Positions 16,017 to 19,275 of a stretch of DNA of 19,275 bases are shown here, piece by piece. A model generated the notes under the pieces. It had not been told where the DNA came from, made no database searches, and was given only the letters and a program-made list of their open reading frames with translations. This stretch comes from DASSBG01 sp965651365 (GTDB lineage: Bacteria; Pseudomonadota; Gammaproteobacteria; Xanthomonadales; Rhodanobacteraceae): assembly GCA_965651365.1 (NCBI GenBank), contig CBFGSA010000047.1, positions 1-19,275 of the forward strand, given 5' to 3'. How positions within the stretch are numbered: the first letter of the stretch is position 1; every line of letters starts with the position of its first letter. The position numbers and the translations under genes were made by a program.

Positions 16017-16037
16017 TCCCAAGAAGTACTTTCCACG

Positions 16038-17507
16038 ATGTCCAACAAGCCTGAAACGTACCACGACAAGGTGGTGCGCCAATTCATTCTGGCCGCTGCC
16101 GTTTGGGGCATCGTCGGCATGTCCGTCGGGCTCATGGCGGCGGCGCAGCTGGCCTGGCCGGCGCTCAATTTCGGCGTGCCGTGGCTGACCTTCAGTCACA
16201 TCCGGCCGGATCACACCTTCGGCGTGATTTTCGCCTTCGGCGGCTCGGCGCTGATGGGAACCTGTTTCTACGTGGTCCAGCGCACCACGCATGCGCGGCT
16301 GGCGCTGCCGCGGCTGTCCGAGTTCGTGTTCTGGGGTTGGCAGGTTTGCTGTGTGCTTGCGATGGTGACAATGCCGCTGGGCATCACCCAGTCCAAGGAG
16401 TATGCCGAGCCGGAGTGGTTCATCGACATCCTGATCGCGGTGGTGTGGGTGAGCTTCGGCGTGGTGTTCTTCGCCACCCTGGCGCGCCGCCGCATTCGCC
16501 ATATCTACGTGGCCAACTGGTACTACGGCGCCTTCATCATTGCCGTGGGCCTGCTGCACATCATCAACAACCTGGCCATCCCGGTCAGCCTGACCAAGTC
16601 CTACCCGATCTATTCGGGCGCGGTCGATGCCATGGTGCAGTGGTGGTACGGTCACAATGCGGTGGCATTCTTCCTTACCGCAGGCTTTCTCGGCATGATG
16701 TACTACTTCGTGCCGCGCCAGGCCAGGCAGCCGTTGTGGAGCTACCGCTTCTCGATCGTCAATTTCTGGGCGCTGATCTCGGTCTACATGTGGGCCGGCT
16801 CGCACCACCTGATGTACACCGCGCTGCCGGACTGGGTGCAGTCGGTGGGCATGGCCTTCTCGCTGGTGCTGCTGATGCCGAGCTGGGGTTCGGCGGCCAA
16901 TGGTCTGTTGACCTTCTCCGGTGCCTGGGGGCGGCTGAAGACCGATCCGGCCTCCAAATTCATGGTGCTGTCGCTGGTGTTCTATGCTGCGGCCACGTTT
17001 GAAGGCTCGATGATGGCGATCAAGTCCGTGAACTCGCTGTCGCACTATACCGACTGGACCATTGCCCACGTGCACTCGGGTTCGCTGGGCTGGGTGGCGA
17101 TGATCACCATCGGCTCGCTGTACGCAATGGCGCCGCGCGCCCTGGGCCGGCCCGAGATGCATTCGCACAAGGCCATGAACGTGCATTTCTGGCTGCACAC
17201 GGCGGGCACGCTGCTGTATGTGCTGTCAATGTGGGTGGCCGGCGTCACTGAGGGGTTGATGTGGCGGGCCACGGCGCCGGATGGTGCGCTGGCCTACGGC
17301 TTCATTGACAGCCTGATCGCGATCAAGCCGTTCTACGCGATCCGCTGGCTGGGCGGCGCGCTGATCCTGTCCGGCATGGTGGTGATGGCCTGGAACCTGT
17401 GGCACACGGCCGCGCAGGCCCGCAAGCGCCTGATCACGCCGATTCCGGTGCCGATCCCCGAGCCGGTCGACAAGCAGGTTCCGGCGCCCCTGCCGGCCAG
17501 CAACTGA
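16038..17507 (+). CDS. ccoN: cbb3-type cytochrome c oxidase subunit I CcoN
   Basis: Catalytic subunit of the high-affinity oxidase that reduces oxygen to water and pumps protons in the inner membrane. The protein has about 489 residues and twelve expected helices. Ligands are all present: low-spin heme b H59 (DHTFGVIFAFGG) and H346, high-spin heme b3 H344 (HVHSGSLGW), and CuB H206, H256 and H257 (GHNAVAF; SHHLMYT). Tyr250 corresponds to the tyrosine cross-linked to a CuB histidine in cbb3 enzymes. Numbers are one lower than I recall for the P. stutzeri enzyme, so the alignment is tight. ATG 16038 gives the normal N-terminus (KVVRQF near residue 11); ATG 15993 lies inside the promoter region and is rejected. 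The ribosome site is weak (AAGAAG, 16021-16026). It is the first gene of ccoNOQP. Confidence 0.98.
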   Translation: MSNKPETYHDKVVRQFILAAAVWGIVGMSVGLMAAAQLAWPALNFGVPWLTFSHIRPDHTFGVIFAFGGSALMGTCFYVVQRTTHARLALPRLSEFVFWGWQVCCVLAMVTMPLGITQSKEYAEPEWFIDILIAVVWVSFGVVFFATLARRRIRHIYVANWYYGAFIIAVGLLHIINNLAIPVSLTKSYPIYSGAVDAMVQWWYGHNAVAFFLTAGFLGMMYYFVPRQARQPLWSYRFSIVNFWALISVYMWAGSHHLMYTALPDWVQSVGMAFSLVLLMPSWGSAANGLLTFSGAWGRLKTDPASKFMVLSLVFYAAATFEGSMMAIKSVNSLSHYTDWTIAHVHSGSLGWVAMITIGSLYAMAPRALGRPEMHSHKAMNVHFWLHTAGTLLYVLSMWVAGVTEGLMWRATAPDGALAYGFIDSLIAIKPFYAIRWLGGALILSGMVVMAWNLWHTAAQARKRLITPIPVPIPEPVDKQVPAPLPASN

Positions 17508-17517
17508 GGTTTCGCGC

Positions 17518-18186
17518 ATGTACGGCGGTTACAAATACTTTGAGTTCATCGAAAAGCACTGGATCGCGCTGGCCGTGGCCACGGCGATCATGGTGTCTCT
17601 GGGCGGCCTGGCCGAGATCACGCCGCTGTTCATGGAGGCCAACAAGGTGCAGCCGGCCGAGGGCATCAAGCCGTACGATCCGCTGCGTCTGGCCGGGCGC
17701 GACATCTATGTCAGCGAGGGCTGCTACCTGTGCCACTCGCAGATGATCCGTGCCTTGCGTTTCGAGACCCAGCGCTATGGCCATTACTCGGTGGCCAGCG
17801 AATCGGTCTACGACCGACCGTTCCAGTGGGGTTCCAAACGCACCGGGCCAGATCTGGCCCGCGTCGGCGGCAAGTATTCGGACCTGTGGCAGCGCCTGCA
17901 CCTGATGGATCCGCGTCAGGTGGTGCCCGAGTCCAACATGCCGGCCTATCCGTGGCTGGCCAGGCGCAAAATCGACGGCGCCGACATCCAGGCCCGCATG
18001 CGCGTGTTGCGCATGCTGGGCGATCCCTACAGCGATGCCGACATCGCCGGCGCACCTGCCGCAGTCAAGGGCAAGACCGAGCTGGATGCACTGGTCGCCT
18101 ATCTGCAGGGTCTGGGCGTCGACAACGTGCCCGAGAGCGAGCGCGCCGAACGCACCTCGCAGGCCCCTGAAGCGAGCGCGCCATGA
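17518..18186 (+). CDS. ccoO: cbb3-type cytochrome c oxidase subunit II CcoO (monoheme cytochrome c)
   Basis: The protein has about 222 residues. An N-terminal membrane anchor (about 14-32) holds a periplasmic cytochrome c domain that passes electrons to CcoN. The heme c site is C69-Y-L-C72-H73 and the likely axial Met is M141 in PESNMPAYPWL. The blocks KPYDPLRLAGRDIYVSEGC and YGHYSVASESVYDRPFQWGSKRTGPDL are diagnostic for CcoO/FixO. It starts 10 bases after the ccoN stop with only GAGG at 17507-17510 as a ribosome site, and its stop overlaps the ccoQ start. Confidence 0.98.
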   Translation: MYGGYKYFEFIEKHWIALAVATAIMVSLGGLAEITPLFMEANKVQPAEGIKPYDPLRLAGRDIYVSEGCYLCHSQMIRALRFETQRYGHYSVASESVYDRPFQWGSKRTGPDLARVGGKYSDLWQRLHLMDPRQVVPESNMPAYPWLARRKIDGADIQARMRVLRMLGDPYSDADIAGAPAAVKGKTELDALVAYLQGLGVDNVPESERAERTSQAPEASAP

Positions 18187-18365
18187 ATCCGCTGTGGGGC
18201 CACGCTGCCGGCGTCATCACCGTGCTCCTGATGCTGACCTTCATCGGCATCTGGGTCTGGGCCTGGCGCAAGAAGCACAAGAAGGTATTTGACCGCATGG
18301 CACAGTTGCCGCTGGAGGATGACAGCCACATCCAGGATCCGTCCACCGAGGAGGGACCCCGATGA
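18183..18365 (+). CDS. ccoQ: cbb3-type oxidase small subunit CcoQ
   Basis: A 60-residue protein with one membrane helix (about 9-28), then a basic RKKHKK cluster and an acidic cytoplasmic tail ending EEGPR. Size, topology and position between ccoO and ccoP identify it as CcoQ/FixQ, which stabilises the assembled oxidase. It overlaps both neighbours by 4 bases (ATGA), so it is translated in a coupled chain. Confidence 0.93.
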   Translation: MNPLWGHAAGVITVLLMLTFIGIWVWAWRKKHKKVFDRMAQLPLEDDSHIQDPSTEEGPR

Positions 18366-19270
18366 GTACATTCTGGTCCGTCTGGGTGATGTTCCTGGTC
18401 GTTTTCAACATGGGGCTCACCCTGTTCCTGTTCATCTGGGGCTTGCGCGTGCATATCCCCACGCTGACCGATGGCACCACTGGCCATGTGTGGGCGCACG
18501 GGGCTATCCGGGAAGGCGTCAAACGCCTGCCGACCTGGTGGGTGCTGATTTCCTCGGCCATGTTCATCGGTGGCATCGGCTACCTGATTCTGTATCCGGG
18601 CTTCGGTGCGCACGAGGGCAAGCTGAAATGGACCTCGCATGGCGAGCTTGCACGCGATGTGGCGGCCAACAACGCCACACTGGGCGAGGCGCTGCGCCGC
18701 TTCAGGCTGTATCCGGTGGAAAAGCTGGCCGGCGATCCGGTCGCGCTGCAGGTGGGCAAGCGATTGTTCGAGGACAACTGCGAGGCCTGTCACCAGCGCA
18801 GCGGCAAGGGCAATATCCTGGTCGGCGCACCCAATCTCACTGATCGCGACTGGCTGTACGGTGGTGATGGCAAGACCATTCTCACCAGTGTGGAGCAAGG
18901 CCGCGCCGGCGTGATGCCGCCCTGGGCCAGCCTCGGCGAGCAGAACGTCAAGAACCTGGCGCAGTATGTGCTGAGCCTGTCCGGACGCAAGCACGATGCG
19001 GCCGCCGCAGCCGCCGCCAAACCGATGTTCGCCACCTGTGCCGCCTGCCATGGCGCCGACGGCAAGGGCAACCAGGCACTGGGCGCGCCCAACCTCACCG
19101 ATGACATCTGGCTGCACGGTGGCACGCTGGCCGACATCGAAAAGACCATACATGACGGCCGCGAAGGCCACATGCCGGCCTGGAAGGAACGCCTCGGCGA
19201 GTCCCGCAGCCGCGCGGTCGCCGCCTACGTGTACCATTTGGCGCATCGTGAACAAGGCGCCAGTAACTAG
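18362..19270 (+). CDS. ccoP: cbb3-type cytochrome c oxidase subunit III CcoP (diheme cytochrome c)
   Basis: The protein has about 302 residues. Two N-terminal helices (about 5-28 and 58-78) flank a cytoplasmic loop with the CcoP-typical HVWAHGAIREGVKRLPTWW. Two cytochrome c domains follow: C140-EA-C143-H144 with likely Met185 (VMPPW), and C226-AA-C229-H230 with likely Met271 (HMPAW). An Ala-rich linker joins them. It receives electrons from soluble cytochrome c and passes them toward CcoO. Both hemes appear intact. The start overlaps ccoQ (ATGA). The stop TAG is at 19268-19270, five bases before the window ends, so any ccoG/ccoI/ccoS genes downstream are out of view. Confidence 0.98.
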   Translation: MSTFWSVWVMFLVVFNMGLTLFLFIWGLRVHIPTLTDGTTGHVWAHGAIREGVKRLPTWWVLISSAMFIGGIGYLILYPGFGAHEGKLKWTSHGELARDVAANNATLGEALRRFRLYPVEKLAGDPVALQVGKRLFEDNCEACHQRSGKGNILVGAPNLTDRDWLYGGDGKTILTSVEQGRAGVMPPWASLGEQNVKNLAQYVLSLSGRKHDAAAAAAAKPMFATCAACHGADGKGNQALGAPNLTDDIWLHGGTLADIEKTIHDGREGHMPAWKERLGESRSRAVAAYVYHLAHREQGASN

Positions 19271-19275
19271 CCTGC

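Noticed and set aside
15993..16037. ATG 15993 as the ccoN start.
   Set aside because: It lies upstream of the predicted -10 element and adds 15 residues not usual in CcoN; ATG 16038 fits the family N-terminus.
15978..17198. Minus-strand open frame of 406 codons opposite ccoN.
   Set aside because: It is His/Arg/Gln-rich shadow sequence; CcoN ligands are all present on the plus strand.

Overview
The window is GC-rich chromosomal DNA. It reads best as a gammaproteobacterium of the Lysobacterales (Xanthomonadales), Rhodanobacter/Dokdonella/Lysobacter-like. The reasons are the pilP-pilQ order with a twin-AMIN PilQ, the moxR-DUF58-DUF4381-VWA-VWA/TPR-BatD cluster, a secreted protein ending in an IFxxGFE tail, and short intergenic repeats of the type seen in that order. 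This placement is inference from gene content; no rRNA or other marker gene is present. All supported genes are on the + strand, and intergenic space is small.

Region 1 (1-4711), type IV pilus end: the last codons of pilP, the complete secretin gene pilQ, then a large lipoprotein built from Ig-like beta domains. A hairpin terminator with a short T run closes the unit.

Region 2 (about 4870-12193), a Bat (Bacteroides aerotolerance-type) operon: MoxR AAA+ ATPase, DUF58 protein, DUF4381 membrane protein, BatA-like VWA protein, a BatB/BatC-like VWA-TPR fusion and BatD. From DUF58 onward the genes overlap by 1-8 bases, so they are almost certainly co-transcribed and translationally coupled. The expected picture is a cytoplasmic MoxR ATPase working with membrane VWA proteins and a periplasmic BatD/TPR module in envelope stress or metal-dependent assembly. 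The VWA domain of the fusion has lost the acidic residue of its metal site. A 7-bp tandem repeat and a long inverted repeat lie between moxR and DUF58.

Region 3 (12194-15971): an intergenic stretch with an inverted pair of dispersed-repeat-like sequences, a possible short leader ORF whose stop overlaps the next start, an SLC1-family (GltPh-like) acidic amino acid or dicarboxylate symporter, and a secreted DUF2961/GH172-type glycoside hydrolase. The two candidate catalytic glutamates of the hydrolase are visible.

Region 4 (15968-19270): the complete ccoNOQP operon for cbb3-type cytochrome c oxidase. All heme and CuB ligands expected from the family are present. It is preceded by an FNR/Anr-type site placed exactly as in a class II activated promoter, so micro-oxic induction is likely. 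The window ends directly after ccoP.

No RNA genes, CRISPR arrays, insertion sequences or phage genes were seen. I found no wholly new system. The points most worth a second look are the degenerate VWA metal site, the GH172 enzyme with its C-terminal tail, the pilQ-linked lipoprotein, the leader ORF and the FNR promoter geometry.
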